Shown: one piece after another, positions 1-11,552 of the stretch
Layout: the number at the start of each line of letters is the position of its first letter
Numbering within the stretch: position 1 is the stretch's first letter
Source of the DNA: Plectrocnemia conspersa
Taxonomy: Eukaryota > Arthropoda > Insecta > Trichoptera > Polycentropodidae
Direction: 5' to 3'
Length of the DNA: 64,000 nt
NCBI GenBank assembly: GCA_009617715.1
Contig: VTFK01000015.1
Span: 1,178,001 to 1,242,000, forward strand
Notes under the pieces: model-generated
Seen by the model: the letters and a program-made list of their open reading frames with translations, nothing else
Database searches by the model: none
Told to the model about the DNA's origin: nothing
Translations under genes and position numbers: made by a program

Positions 1-3000
1 GTGATTTGCATAGGTTAGCCTGATTGAACTTTTTTGTTGTCTCGCCTCAATCGAAGCACCGTTCCATATAAAATACCTATGTACAACAATCCTTGTTCAC
101 CTTGAGGTAGAAATCTGTGCTAAATTTATCTTGTGCATCACATCTTTTATGCGAATCTGTATGCGTTACTTCGATGGAAAAAAATGCGACTTATTCCGAC
201 TTTTAAATGGGCGAAGGTTGAATTCGCGTAAGCGTGTCCCAGCTTCAAATGTCTTATTGTTTGTGCAAAAAGGATATCTGCGTGTAAAATGCTTATATAT
301 GACATCACGAAACTCGTAAAACTAGTTTCTGATTACAACTAAGAGCTGACACTACAATATTCTGAATCGGTCTTGAAATAAGCGCTCGTAGATTTTATTT
401 GTATTAAATTTTTATTTATTACTGTCGAAAGCGTCTGAATAATGTATAGATTCAAATTACCAATAATACGCATTTCCCCTTATGAGGGGAAATTATTAAA
501 TCGATAGGATATAATTACATGGCAACGCGTAAAATACCAATCGCATACTTTTTGTTAATGATTCCATTCATTATTATAAATATTGTTACAATCAAAAGAA
601 ATTTAATTTAAACTCTTTTGTTAAGCTATATCCGCTGCTTAACCTGTTTTTATTCAAAAAGGGCAACCGTTTGGACATATGTTAAGTATCATATATGCGC
701 TAATAAACATAAAAGCGTATTATACTTTAGCGAAATTTACAGTCACGCAAATATTGTGCGATTTGCGTGCAAGTTCCCCCTCTTTTGGATTTAGTTCGTT
801 TTAACATTTGCACCTGTCTCGCCGATCGCACCTTCTCCTTGTATATATCAGGTATTTTAAATTATTATTTAAGTAATATATTTTAAGCAAATAAAAGTAG
901 AATTTATTCATAATTTATTATTTCAAACTGGCAATACATGGATTTTGACATTGATGAAGCACTACAAAATGACAGTTCCGTGAAGTGTTGTCATGATAAA
1001 ATATAAAATGACGTACATATTTAAAAATAAAAAGTCGATATTGATCGTTTCTTGTGGATTACATCATATCGGTGATAAAGAATGAGGCGCAGTACCTTGT
1101 TTATAGAAATATATTTTATTGACTATAAATATGCGCTTCATAAAAAAAATGTCACAATCAGTATAATGCGGCAATTTTGGAACTCCTGCCGAAGTCGTTT
1201 CGCTTGGGTGGTTCTAACGGTTGAAATGGGTTGGTTCGTTACCCGTCACTACGAGCTTCCGTTTCCGCTGCAACAAGTACTTACTACTCCCCCCTCGCGT
1301 TTTCGATTTTTACCAGCCGACGGTTGTATATGTGTACACGCTACAAGATCACCATCATCTTGATCAGCAGGCCGTGGACAGATTTGATACTAGGAGAAAC
1401 CACCCGCGTCCGTCTCTTTCAAGAAATCGGCGAACCGAAAGAAAACAACAAGAGTAATCTTCTTACTGTGGAATAATGAGAAATAAATTTTACTTATCCA
1501 ACTAATCATATTAATTGTATAAAATTATCTGTTACGGAAACATTTCCCTAACAAATAATAAGTCCATTGGCAGTACTGTTTGACAATTGGATCATTATGG
1601 CCAAAATTACACTAGAGACGTTCCTTGCAAATCCAGTTACAAAACCAATAGTGATGTGATTATTTTAATACCAAAAAATATATTTATTTATATAATGTAT
1701 TTAATTATTGCATAGCGAAAATATTTGCTATAAAACCATTTAAATACATATCTATTTCAGAATATATAAAAGCACACGCCATTGAACGATCGTTATCATG
1801 ATCGCCTGGTTGATTCCGCATTTCGAGTTCATAATTGTAAACGCGTTTCGATATACTACGAAATTAATCGTTTATTCAATATTGTTAAAATTGAAAGAAA
1901 GTTTCGTTACTGCACAAGCGGAAATGGCGTAACGGCTTGCATTACAAAGATTTTTATATGAGAGAGAGAGAAACAACTTATTAGTATTGATTGGTTCGAA
2001 AGATAATAAAAAGCGTACATTGTAAGTGATGGATAACAAAAACAACGGCTTTTGCAAAGCATAATAAACTTCACGGTCTGATAAGGACGCTCTTCCTGAG
2101 CTCGTGTAACTTTTTTTGCATACGTGCGAATTATGAAAAACGATCACATTTGTACGCATCTTGTACGTGGAATGACTTAGCTAAGAAACAGTAGGAATTC
2201 CATTCATCGCAGACGTGTTATTTTCTATGCCTCGAAGCTGGTTTCGAATCGAAAAAATGTTGAATTATCACGCCTCTCGTGTATGTGTATGAAATTTTCA
2301 ATGTATCGTTGTTTGACCTTAAACGACGACGATAAAATGTGTGTTGGAGTTGTAATTACTTAGCCTCATACATTATTTTCATTTTAACTATAGAACCGAA
2401 ATGATTTATTTGAGAGGCGATAGATAAATCTGCACAATGAAAAGCAATTTGTTCGATTACAATACAAAAGCGTAGGTCATCTATTTATTTTGTTTTGTAT
2501 GCTTAACATACAACATATCGCTTGACCTTAAAAGTCAATGAAAAAAACTATTGATCTCGCTATGGCTTGCCATTTTTTTTACTATAATCAAATTATTTAT
2601 TTAATTGCTTATGGCACGATTGATCATTGCCATTGCACCGTATCGCATCGTTGCCTTCGTGCTCACAATTATAATAGTCTAGCAACTGCCGTAAGTGTAT
2701 ATTTGTTTGCTTAGAGAAAAGATTGAACGTAAATCGAAAGTAGCTACAAAAGAAATTCACCCGAGAAGAAAGCGAAAAGTTATGCTATTGTTCTGCAAAA
2801 TCTCATCGAATGATAAATGTGCAAGTACAATTGCGACAATTTTATTACTTATTAAAAATCCTTATACATATTACTCTATAATAATTATTCATACAAATTA
2901 GTGCATAACACCTAACCATATTTTTCTTATATGTACATAAGTTGTCTATAAATGTATACCAAACAATCGTCGAAATTAAAGATGCATTGTCATTTTACAA

Positions 3001-3240
3001 CAATATTTACTCTTTTATTATTTTTTTTATCACACGTCACATTTTCTAGTTCCCACAGACACAAATGTGTTAAAAGCGTGTTGTATGTACATTTTTCATA
3101 CTAAATGAGATCATCTTAATAATTCAGGCATTATATACACGCAACTTGTGTAAAAAATTAAATAAATAACGGTATATATTGTAGTTCATAGTCATCATAT
3201 CATTCATGATTGAATAAAAATGTCTCTCTCCAAAACACGT
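1..3240. other. AT-rich non-coding stretch, no gene seen
   Basis: I see no exon with a plausible reading frame and splice borders here. The short open frames overlap on both strands, have no recognisable motif and look like chance. A moderately GC-richer patch lies near 1200-1450. It has three overlapping open frames on the + strand and none stands out. The first coding exon found (6074) needs an upstream exon that ends with one extra base, and it could lie in this stretch or left of the window, but I could not place it. Confidence 0.5.
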
Positions 3241-3242
3241 AT

Positions 3243-4060
3243 CAGGTTGTTCCATAAATTTTTGCGTTTTTAAAGGTGCAGGTTAAATTAGTTAAAAATT
3301 AGAATGAATAATTATATATTCTCAACATTTTCCTTCAAATATTTTCAAATATTTTTAGAAAAAGATATAAAATAATATTTTTTTAATGTCGTTTTTGTAA
3401 AATATTTTTTTCCACCTAAAAACTGTTGCAGAGATATAAATATATGATAGTCGTTTAGATCAATGTCTGAATAATAATGTGGGTGAAAAACGTGTTTCTA
3501 AGAAAATCCATTGATTTTTTCTATCATCTTCCTGGATACATGAAAGCGAGCGCGGTCTTGGTGTAAAATTACCCTTCTTTAATTTATAAGGGAAGGTCTT
3601 TTTATGGTGTGAGTCATTTTTAAAAGAATTAGCTAAACACACTATGTGTCTGTCGTAATTGTCTGCCTATAATCCATTAACTCATATTGAATTATGCCCT
3701 TCGTATCCCACCAAATGTATAACATTATCTTATTGCGGTGTAATTCTGTTCTCAGGGTTGGAAAGTAAAGAATCCACTTCTCATCTTCAGTAGCAATTCG
3801 ACTCAAAAATATGTTTTTTCTGTTCTAGAATCGTTAATTATTGGCATATTAAAATTCGCTGGGCGAGGTGTTTCTCTTGTTATTTGTGAGATATTCTGCA
3901 AATTAACACCTTTCCTAAATTTCTGTAAACTGATGTAGATGACACGTTGAACTTTTGTGCTAGCTTCTGTATCGTTAATCTCGGACCTGTTTGATGGCAG
4001 CGCTAATATCCTCACTAACAATCCCTAAAGAGTTATTCTATGTCAAAATTCCCGGAACGA
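3243..4060 (-). mobile_element. mariner transposon relic
   Basis: Translating the minus strand in pieces gives a scrambled mariner transposase. Near 3770-3800 is DEKWILY, then KIMLYIWWDTKGIIQYEL at about 3680-3735. Near 3545-3575 is ILHQDRARFHV, matching the mariner HxDNARPH block around the second catalytic aspartate. An N-terminal helix-turn-helix-like part lies near 3930-4020. Frame changes and stop codons separate the blocks, so it is dead. The left end at about 3243 reads GGTTGTTCCATAAATTTTTG, typical of mariner inverted ends. No clean matching right end is visible, so the right border is approximate. Family assignment is from recognised motifs, not a search. Confidence 0.8.
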
Positions 4061-5194
4061 AATTTTTGAAACCATATTTGACACTTTATAAATTTAATGG
4101 CATTATAATAACTGCTATGGTCGCATTATGACCGAGTTAAAATTCATAAACTATAATATAGCTTAACTGATATTATGTTATCTCTACTGCGATTGTTGAT
4201 TTAGTATTGAAAATATCGAAATAAAAATTATCCTGTTACTAAATAGCATCATTGATATGAAAACTATTAACCGACACTGAAGGAATAGGGAAATAATCGT
4301 GATTTTTTTGCAAATGTAAAAAAAAAAGAAAGACTTATAGTACAACCTGATATTCTAGTCGATGCTTAAAATATAATTATTATTAAAATGAATATGAATA
4401 ATTTAATTTATCACAACTAAAAAATAAAGTAAATATTTAGCCAAGTTGTAAACCATTTAAAATATTACATTATATTCATTTATTAGTTTTGGAATATTCC
4501 AAGAGATGGCAGTAGTAAAGTTTATTTTATATTCGCGCGAAAAGTCAATCACTACGTTTTAACTGTATTTTAGTAGTGACCGCGTGTTGTAGTACCAACA
4601 ATCATAATATTATATGTCTACAACGGCTCGACCAGGTATTTTATAAGCTACACTTTGATTTATTACTTTTTAATCTAGTGTTTTGATTGATCATATCAAT
4701 TGTTCCTATATATAGAATAGAGGTAAATCTAGATTTAGAATATGAAAAACCTAGTCAACTAACTGCTTAGCGGCAGCTAACATGACTCAACTATCTCAGT
4801 TATCTCAAAGCATCATAAAATATTTATAAACCATTCTGAATAATACATATTTTTCATCACCAAAGTTTTGATTCCTCATGATGATTCATGATGAATTCCA
4901 CAATTATTTTATAACATTTCATTTAAAATACATTAAAACTAGTTAAATACTATGTGTATGTTTTTATTAACCCTTTAAGAAGTGCCTTTTTTGGCTGAAA
5001 ATATTTCAAAATCCTTGACTTTTCAGATTGATAATACTTCAAGAAATAAAGAAAATATATTCAAAAATATATATTATTTAATGAAAGTGTAAAATGAAAT
5101 ACTTAATAATTAATATCTAATCAAAGAGCAATATTTTAGATTACTCTCTTATTTCTAGCTATTTTATGAATAATTTTTCAAATACATTTTATAT
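4061..5194. other. AT-rich non-coding stretch
   Basis: No coding exon is visible. At 4967 there is a TTAA followed by CCCTTTAAGAAGTGCC, which looks like one end of a piggyBac-like element. I found no matching opposite end nearby. The segment around 4990-5130 resembles 5640-5760, so a local duplication or two diverged repeat copies are likely. Confidence 0.4.
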
Positions 5195-5995
5195 TTTTAT
5201 TTTATAAGTCAAAATAATATATTTTCAAAGCATATATAGCAGTGCTTTTAAAACATTTTTGTATTACGGCGCCATTACACACATTATTTATAAATTACTG
5301 CAGCAGGTTATATAAAAAAATATTATAAGGGTTTTGTTTGCATATTTTTACATAATAAATCAATTTCCAGAATAATGTTTGAAATAAGTATTCGCAGCGT
5401 TTGCTTCAAAGTATCCGTTTGATCCTTTAGATGCCGAGATTTTTAAGATCACTATTTAAATATCGATGTATTTTAATAATGAACAAAATTTATATTCGGA
5501 AAAAGTGTTTTTTTCCCCTGAAGCAAATATCCTAAAGCCGATTAAAACAGAATCCTTCAATATTTTTACTTCCATTAAATAATTATTGTTTAAAAATCCA
5601 CCATAAATGAAACACAAAATATCTATTTTTCATAACATATAAGCTTAAAACCAGAAAATATTTCAAAATCTTCGACTCTTTTTAAATAAAAAAAAGATTT
5701 TAGAAAGTAATATTATTTTATAAAAGTGTAAAATTAAATATGTACTTACTTTAAATTGAGAAGTAATGAAGAACTTTTTGGAGGGTAAATTTCAACTAAA
5801 ATAATATATGTGTATAGATAAAATCTGTTGACGCAAAGAGATAACAGCCATTAGATTTAAGACCGAGACTGTGACATGCAGATATACACGTCCGCGGGGA
5901 AATTGGGGCACACTTATTTCATGTTTTTAAAACATCCGCGGGAAATTAAAAACTCAGAAGTTACTCATTTATTTCCATAAAAAATAATTAGCTCA
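5195..5995 (+). repeat. interspersed repeat, copy 1 (interrupted)
   Basis: The parts 5195-5460 and 5886-5995 match, in the same order and orientation, the single block 13715-14095. Shared landmarks are a stretch around CATTATTTATAAATTACTGC, the string TTTACATAATAAATCAATTT, a DGATGCCGA-like TTTAGATGCCGAG / TTAAGATGCCGAA motif, and TCCGCGGGGAAATTG. Copy 1 carries about 430 extra bases (5460-5886) that copy 2 lacks, so it is either interrupted by an insertion or copy 2 is deleted. No coding potential is seen. Confidence 0.7.
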
Positions 5996-6073
5996 CCTTT
6001 AATATGTACATATTATTTATACTTCATATATTATACAGAACAATGTTATATGTATTTTTTATTATTATTTCAG

Positions 6074-6259
6074 ATGCTGCTTTATTTCTCGGTGGAGGGA
6101 TTGGAGGCGTATCTGGAAGCGGATTTTTGGAGACCATCTTGGAAGAGACGAGTGAAGACTTATGTTCCGATTCAGAGTCTATTTCTCCGAGACCTCCTTG
6201 TTGGTTAGATGACAGTGATGCTGATTCTGTGATTCATATTCCTAATAATCTTGATAAAG
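6074..6259 (+). CDS. exon 1 (first seen) of a large multi-exon gene of unknown function
   Basis: This 186-bp exon follows a T-rich tract and TTTCAG and ends at AAAG|GTACTA. It begins and ends in phase 1, so one base from an unseen upstream exon completes its first codon. It encodes about 62 residues: a glycine-rich start (LGGGIGGVSGSG), then an acidic Ser-rich stretch (ILEETSEDLCSDSESISPRP, then PCWLDDSDADS). The frame is open back to an ATG at 6004. That extension is the hydrophobic read-through of the intron's T-rich tract, so I prefer the splice acceptor. The next exon follows after only 110 bp and continues the same frame. Function unknown. Confidence 0.8.
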
Positions 6260-6369
6260 GTACTATTATTGTTAAACAAGATAAGTTACATATGTATGTA
6301 TCTAATAAAATATGTATGTATCTAATAGTTTTACATATGTATGTATCTAATAAAATCGTGTTTTTTTAG
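6260..6369 (+). other. short 110-bp intron with internal tandem repeat
   Basis: It starts GTACTATT and ends TTTTTTTAG. Three near-copies of ATGTATGTATCTAATA fill positions 6293-6354, so about half of this small intron is a short tandem repeat. The flanking exons join in phase 1 across it. Confidence 0.8.
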
Positions 6370-8626
6370 ATGATGGCGATAGTGGATCAGAAAGAGATTT
6401 CTTTTGTCCTCCGAAGAGACGGAGACCAAATCAAGCAAGAAACGATTGTCCTAGTCCGACGGATACGACGAGCTTATCGCTGAGTCTCTCCAGAAGTTCC
6501 AGTTTGGCACAATTTGAAAGTTTAGAGCAATCGTGTCAACTTTTGGAAGCATCGGCTCCTCCTTCTCCGTTGTCTCTATTAAGTCTAGATTCTTTAGAAA
6601 AGTTTAAAATTCCAGAACCGGAAGTTTCGCCAGATAGTTTAGAGAATTCGTCTGATTCTGAGCCTCATAGTTCATCTTCGCAAGATTCAGCGTATATGCC
6701 AAAGTCTAGATATCTTAACATACCACTTCTGGAGAGTCATTTCAACGATCGCGATATGACAGATGCTACGTTTATAGTTTCAAAGGAGCATAAGCGCAAA
6801 AAGGCGTCTAGTTATTACGATTGCGACGACAGGGCCATTGAAGGATCGAGTTCTAGTGAATTTTCAGACGCTAGGAGCAGCGATTCCGAGCATACGGTTC
6901 ACGAGACCATTTCAAGACTGAAAGTACCTCACAAATATAACTTTAAGTCTTGCAGGAGTCTAGACGCTTTGACGTCGTTCGAAAATCTAGACGCTACGAA
7001 ATTAGATGCACCGTCTGAGAGTCGCACTCAGAAGTATTCGATCGAAAATCTGAGCGAAGATAGTGGATATTCGGATCATTTTTGTAATTTTTTGCGGATC
7101 AAATCTAAATCGAACCCTAGCGTTCACACACAGGTTAACGTCGAAAGGCCTGGATTGTCTGGAAACGTTGAATTTAAGAGGAACAGTGACGATAATTTGG
7201 TGTCGCTTTTTAAGTCTAAGGCGAAGAGTGAGATTGTGGAGCAATTTGGAGCCAAGGGGAAGTTTCAGTCTAAGGATGGTTCTCCGAGACGAGAGATGGC
7301 GTCGTCGAAGCTCGGCACGACGAGCGGGAGCGACGGGAGATGCGAAGGGAAAAGGGGAGTCGCAAAGACAGAAATAACTTCGGAGAGCGTCAGCCAAACG
7401 TCGTCGCACATGCGGGGCGTCGTGCGGCGTCGTCCCGCACGCAGCTTACCTGACATCTCCCAGCCGGCTCTTGCAGAGTTCGATAAATATTTTGACCCAA
7501 AGAAAGCGAGAAACACCTTTCCGAAGGCGATAGCAGATAAACTGACTCAGCTGCTAGACTACGAAGATTGCGCCGGCTCCGACGCCAATCTCTACACAGT
7601 GTCCAGCGTTCCCAAGGACTTGAACTTGTGCGACGTCCAAGATCGAGACACCAGTTATTCGTCGTTCGACGACAACTGGAGCTTCGGCTCAGATCGCACC
7701 GTATCAGTGGCAACCAAAAACTTCGACTTGTGCGATTTTGCTTATCCGCGAAAACCTAACAGAGTGCATGACGTGTCGTTTAAACAATCGTTTCGCGTGT
7801 GCGACAGTTTCACGACGAGCGTCGCTGACTTGACAGTGCTTGATTACCGATCGTCAGAATCGGAGGGACCGAAGAATGTTCTAGCGAAGTACCCGAGAAG
7901 CCAAAGGATGCCTCGAAACCAAGATGTCAGGACTACCAGAGAAAAAAGCGCAGAGAGTGACTCCACCACCGAATCGGAGAAAGCTTTTCTATTCGAGATG
8001 GAGAAGACCATGCGAGAGCTCAACGAACAATCTAAGAAAATACTAGCAACTGCCATAGACGAATCAGATTTCGACCGAAACTTATCCATATTGACCAACA
8101 AGCGTTTAAACGCACAACTCAAACCATTCGACGACGTGATCGCCGAATTGGAGAAAAAACAAGCTAGGTCAAAAGATAAAGAAGCACCTCCAGTGAAGTA
8201 TGCATTTGACTATTACGGCGAAGATGACGATCCTCCGTATTATAATAGAAGACAAGTCGATAACTCGAGTCCAGACGTATCAGAAGGCTTCACCAACGAC
8301 ATGTTCTTCCATTCAACGCCAGTAAAAGGAAGCGATAAAGTGCAATCGACTCCAAATTTAAACCTTTTCGATCGTGATTCAGATGACTCGAATTTAAAAT
8401 CAGCTCCTAAAGAAGAATTAAGATCTTCCATGCAACACGTCCCTATAAAATCCGAGTTAAAACCCGTCGGAATTTTAGGGTCCAAATCGCAGCAAGGCCT
8501 ATCCGGATCCGGAAGTTCAAAAGGTGTACACTTCTGTCCAGTGGTAGCGGAAGTCAGTTGGAGGGAAAGGAGTTACTCTGAAGATTCCACGGGTGTCGCT
8601 TCCAGCACCAGTTCTGCATTCAGCTG
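6370..8626 (+). CDS. exon 2, main coding exon of the large gene (about 752 codons)
   Basis: This is the longest coding exon in the window: 2257 bp, phase 1 in and phase 2 out, donor CTG|GTATGT. The product is Ser/Asp/Glu-rich and probably mostly disordered. In order: PPKRRRP, a possible nuclear signal near its start; SLSLSRSSSLAQFESLEQ; several SLDxL/FENLD motifs; EDSGYSDH; a basic RRRPARSLPDISQP segment near residue 350; FDKYFDPKKARNTFPKAIA; a charged helical segment (FEMEKTMRELNEQSKKI) near 540; and SKGVHFCPVVAEVSWRER close to the end. No enzyme motif or membrane segment is visible. It resembles scaffold or adaptor proteins, but that is inference and I do not recognise the family. Frames on the other strand here are shadows. 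If spliced to 16126 the junction codon is TG+C (Cys). Confidence 0.88.
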
Positions 8627-9767
8627 GTATGTTTTATTACAGCACTTTATATAATCGACGCGAGCTTCGCGTGCGTGCGCAGAGAGGATCCGATCTTTTC
8701 TGCATTCTAAAAATCTTATGTGAGAAGCGGCCGTGAAAATTTTCATTGACTATTCTATTTGCGTGTTCGTGACGGAGCACTCGAATGGCCAGATCTAAAA
8801 TTGGTTCAACAATGACCATTCGGCGATCTAGATTCGGTGCTCCTTTTTCTCACGACTGTTTCTTGCGACTCCGCAGTTTCTCAATCAGAGAGACTCAATT
8901 TGATTCTAAATTCAAGTATAAAATATTCGATTTGCATATTATTTAATTTAAATCTGCTTGTAAATTGAGTCACGATGTCACGATGCTGACACTCATTAAT
9001 TAAAATAAACATGACTCTAAATTTTGGGAACGCCTGATTTTTCAATCGCAATGTTGCGGTCAGCATAATTATATGTGTGCACAAAAGATACTCGTACAAT
9101 ACATTGTGATTGTTGTTGTATTAACAATAATGGTTAGAATTTTTATTTTCATTACTACTTTTAACCTTTAGAAGTCCAAAGGCATGTATGTTATGCCCAA
9201 AATGTATTTACTATTACAGTCCAAAGGCATCTGTCGTGCTCAATATATTTTCTATTTTTGCAGCCTTTTTAAATAATCTCCAAGTATTTTATTTCATTAG
9301 TTATTCAAAGATACTTCTATCAATACATTACGGTAAAAATATTTAGTAATTCCTAATCATTTTACCTGGAATTGGTAAATTGTTAAAATTTGTCGTAAAA
9401 TCTGTTTATCAATCAATTAATTTTGCAAACAATTTTTTGACCAGTCTGTACCAGCAGCTCAGAACCTAGACGTGTAAATTATTATCCATGGTTCCCAATA
9501 TGAAAAGTTTTGTTTTTACATTTACGTACATATTTTCTTTAAATAAATTAAATTACTGTTTTTATTACAATTCAATAGTTAGACAATGTATTTTAAGAGC
9601 ATTAAATTCCGAATCAATTATCATATATTTATTATTTTGTCCCCTATTTTAGGACTATAACGTCGCGAGAATTAATTACGCTCAATGTTTTATCTTAATC
9701 AAGATTAGTCCTTCAGTTGTAGGATAGATTTTTACGATATATTGTTCATGTTGAAGGATATCATATA
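8627..9767 (+). other. intron sequence after exon 2
   Basis: This is the beginning of the intron that follows exon 2. No coding signal is seen. At 9171-9250 the motif AGTCCAAAGGCAT occurs twice, each copy near a GCCCAAAATG- or TGCTCAATAT-type string. A similar unit lies in the opposite orientation at about 25960-26095, and a part at 32170-32205, so this is a short interspersed repeat. Confidence 0.55.
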
Positions 9768-9935
9768 TAAAGGGTGATCCAACTTCAGTTTCCCAACTGT
9801 TTTTTTTTTTAGAAAAACACTTTTTTATTATTCGAACATTTTATGCATTTTATTAATTATGAAAAATTTGCAGCAGCCTTTATTAGGTGCTCCAACGGCG
9901 TCAAATCGCATGATATTGGCGGCCCTTTGAATTTG
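9768..9935 (-). mobile_element. deleted Tc1/mariner-like copy (end fragment)
   Basis: It opens with GGGTGATCCAACTTCAGTTT, almost identical to the start of the element at 11553, and follows it through ACATTTTATGCATTT...TTAATTATGAAAAAT. It then jumps to a part equal to about 11820-11860 (GTCAAATCGCATGAT). So it keeps the transposon end and scraps of the 3' coding end, with internal deletions. It abuts the composite repeat at 9936. Confidence 0.65.
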
Positions 9936-10740
9936 GGTAGAAAAATGCATGTCATTTATTGAAATACTATGAATCTTAATGAAATAGAATTAATAAAAAA
10001 ACGACCACTGACTGGCAAACGATCGCCCCCCGCCCCTTTTGAAAACTGATGCAAAAATCAGAAATTCTTGGGTTTTTCCTCAGAAAAATTTATCCAAAAA
10101 ATATTTTTTTAAATATCTTATTTCAGTTAAATTTTATTGGAATACATTTTCAGCGGTATATATATATTTTTACCAGTGAAAATATAATTTATCTAGCAGG
10201 TGCTAGTAAAATTATATGATTTGCACTTTTTCATACGTAATTATTATTATTTATTCACATGTAATGTACAAATGTTACAGTGAATGTGTATTTTTCAGTT
10301 GAGTTATATTATCACAAGTGAAACCCATTTTTATTTTTTACCATTAGATATATATATTTTTACCAGCGAAAATATAACTGAGGGGTGCCAGTGAAATTAT
10401 ATGCTGCTCTAAAATGTCTGTGAAACTCAATTTGACAGTTGCGAAACGTCCATTTTCTGTTCAAACCCATGCCTAACCCAATGATAATTAAAAAACTAAT
10501 TATAGTTTTTGAACTTTCATTAGGTTAAGTCAAAAATATTTCTCTCAGAGGAAAATAAGCGAAGAACACATTGCTCCATAGTTTGTGAGCCGTTCGATAT
10601 TACACTATGTTTTAAAAATATGATAGAACTCGCACATTGCTCCATAATTTGTCAGCCATTCGATATTACACTATGTTTTAAAAATATGATAGCTATTCTT
10701 ACCGATATTACTACTGACTTCTGATATGAAAGTACTAGTC
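9936..10740 (-). repeat. composite interspersed repeat, copy A (inverted relative to 33.7-34.6 kb)
   Basis: Read on the minus strand this block matches 33975-34655 and parts of 60360-61095. Shared landmarks are the end segment around AATGCATGTCATTTATTG, the ACTATGAATCTTAATGAAAT string, the repeated TTTTTACCAGTGAAAATATA units (10165-10195 and 10345-10375), and CAATTTGACAGTTGCGAAAC at about 10430-10450. It runs directly into a foldback hairpin at 10741. No open frame is seen. The element class is unknown; it looks like a non-autonomous element with the hairpin inside it. Confidence 0.65.
10567..10698. repeat. 66-bp tandem duplication
   Basis: Two adjacent units of 66 bp, 10567-10632 and 10633-10698, share CACATTGCTCCATA at the start and TATTACACTATG then TTTTAAAAATATGATAG at the end. 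A few substitutions separate them. The other copy of the composite repeat (near 34030) has only one unit, so the duplication is local to this copy. Confidence 0.85.
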
Positions 10741-10930
10741 AAAGTATATTCAAACCGAATTTTGTCCATAGGAGGGCTCAAAAACAATTATCACTTCTCA
10801 GAAGGCAAAAATTCACGTCGAAGGCAACAAAATCGTGTCGGTGCCGTTGCAGTGGGAACGCTCAGTAACGAGCGTTCCCAGTGCAACGTTAATTGTTTTT
10901 GAGCCCTTCTTTTGACCAAAATTTAATAGG
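10741..10930. repeat. foldback hairpin, copy 1 (right arm deleted)
   Basis: The left arm runs from CAAACCGAATTTTG through ACAATTATCACTTCTCAGAA to the centre GGGAACGCTC/GAGCGTTCCC near 10864. The right arm begins to mirror it but jumps from GTGCAACG straight to TTAATTGTTTTTGAGCCC, losing most of its middle. It is therefore a damaged member of the family at 21090-21320 and 33750-33975. Confidence 0.85.
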
Positions 10931-11179
10931 AGAGCGCAATTTAAAAACGTAATCTAAAACCATAATTCCATATGGAAGATTGCTTCGAGAAATATCATCC
11001 GATTGACAATATAACCAAACATCAAGTATATAAATATATTTAGTGTTTCATATATTAAAGTAATAAAAAAACAACAATGAATTCAATGCGATTAAAAATA
11101 TGTTGAGAACCATTCGGTGTTGTGTAAATTACAATAGTAAACAAATAGCTAAATACCATTTACAAAAATAAAGTGAAAA

Positions 11180-11372
11180 ATTCTTTCCTTTGTCATTGCA
11201 ATCTTGGGTGGGTATTTTTCAGGTAGTGGTCCCAACATCTGAAACGGGTACAGGGTATACCCCAAAAAAATTATATATAAATAATAAGTAAGAAGCTTAA
11301 TTTTTGTGATTAAATAAATTGGACCGCAGTGGAATCAAAGGGAAAAAGTTTTTGTCCGGTAAAGGTTAAATG
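11180..11372. repeat. interspersed repeat (second copy inverted at 30690-30900)
   Basis: This block contains TTCAGGTAGT, GAAACGGGTACAGGGTATAC, TTGGACCGCAGT and TTTTGTCCGGTAAAGG. The reverse complement of 30690-30900 has the same strings in the same order with many substitutions. No coding frame is shared between the copies. Confidence 0.65.
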
Positions 11373-11552
11373 TACTATTTCAAAATCTAATAACAATATT
11401 CACAAGTTAGTGGCATATTTCTTATCATAATTCCATTGAAAGATAATGCATTCAAACTATGTGTACACATAGCATAAACTATTCTTGAATACGTTTTTAA
11501 ATAGTTTATTACGATACAATTGTATCATATACCCATTAAAAAAGTGATACGT

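Noticed and set aside
6004..6073. ATG at 6004 as the start of exon 1
   Set aside because: The extra residues are the hydrophobic translation of a T-rich intron end followed by TTTCAG; splicing at 6074 in phase 1 fits the next junction.
7002..7759. Several frames on the minus and alternate plus frames over exon 2
   Set aside because: They overlap the well supported exon and have composition expected of shadow frames.
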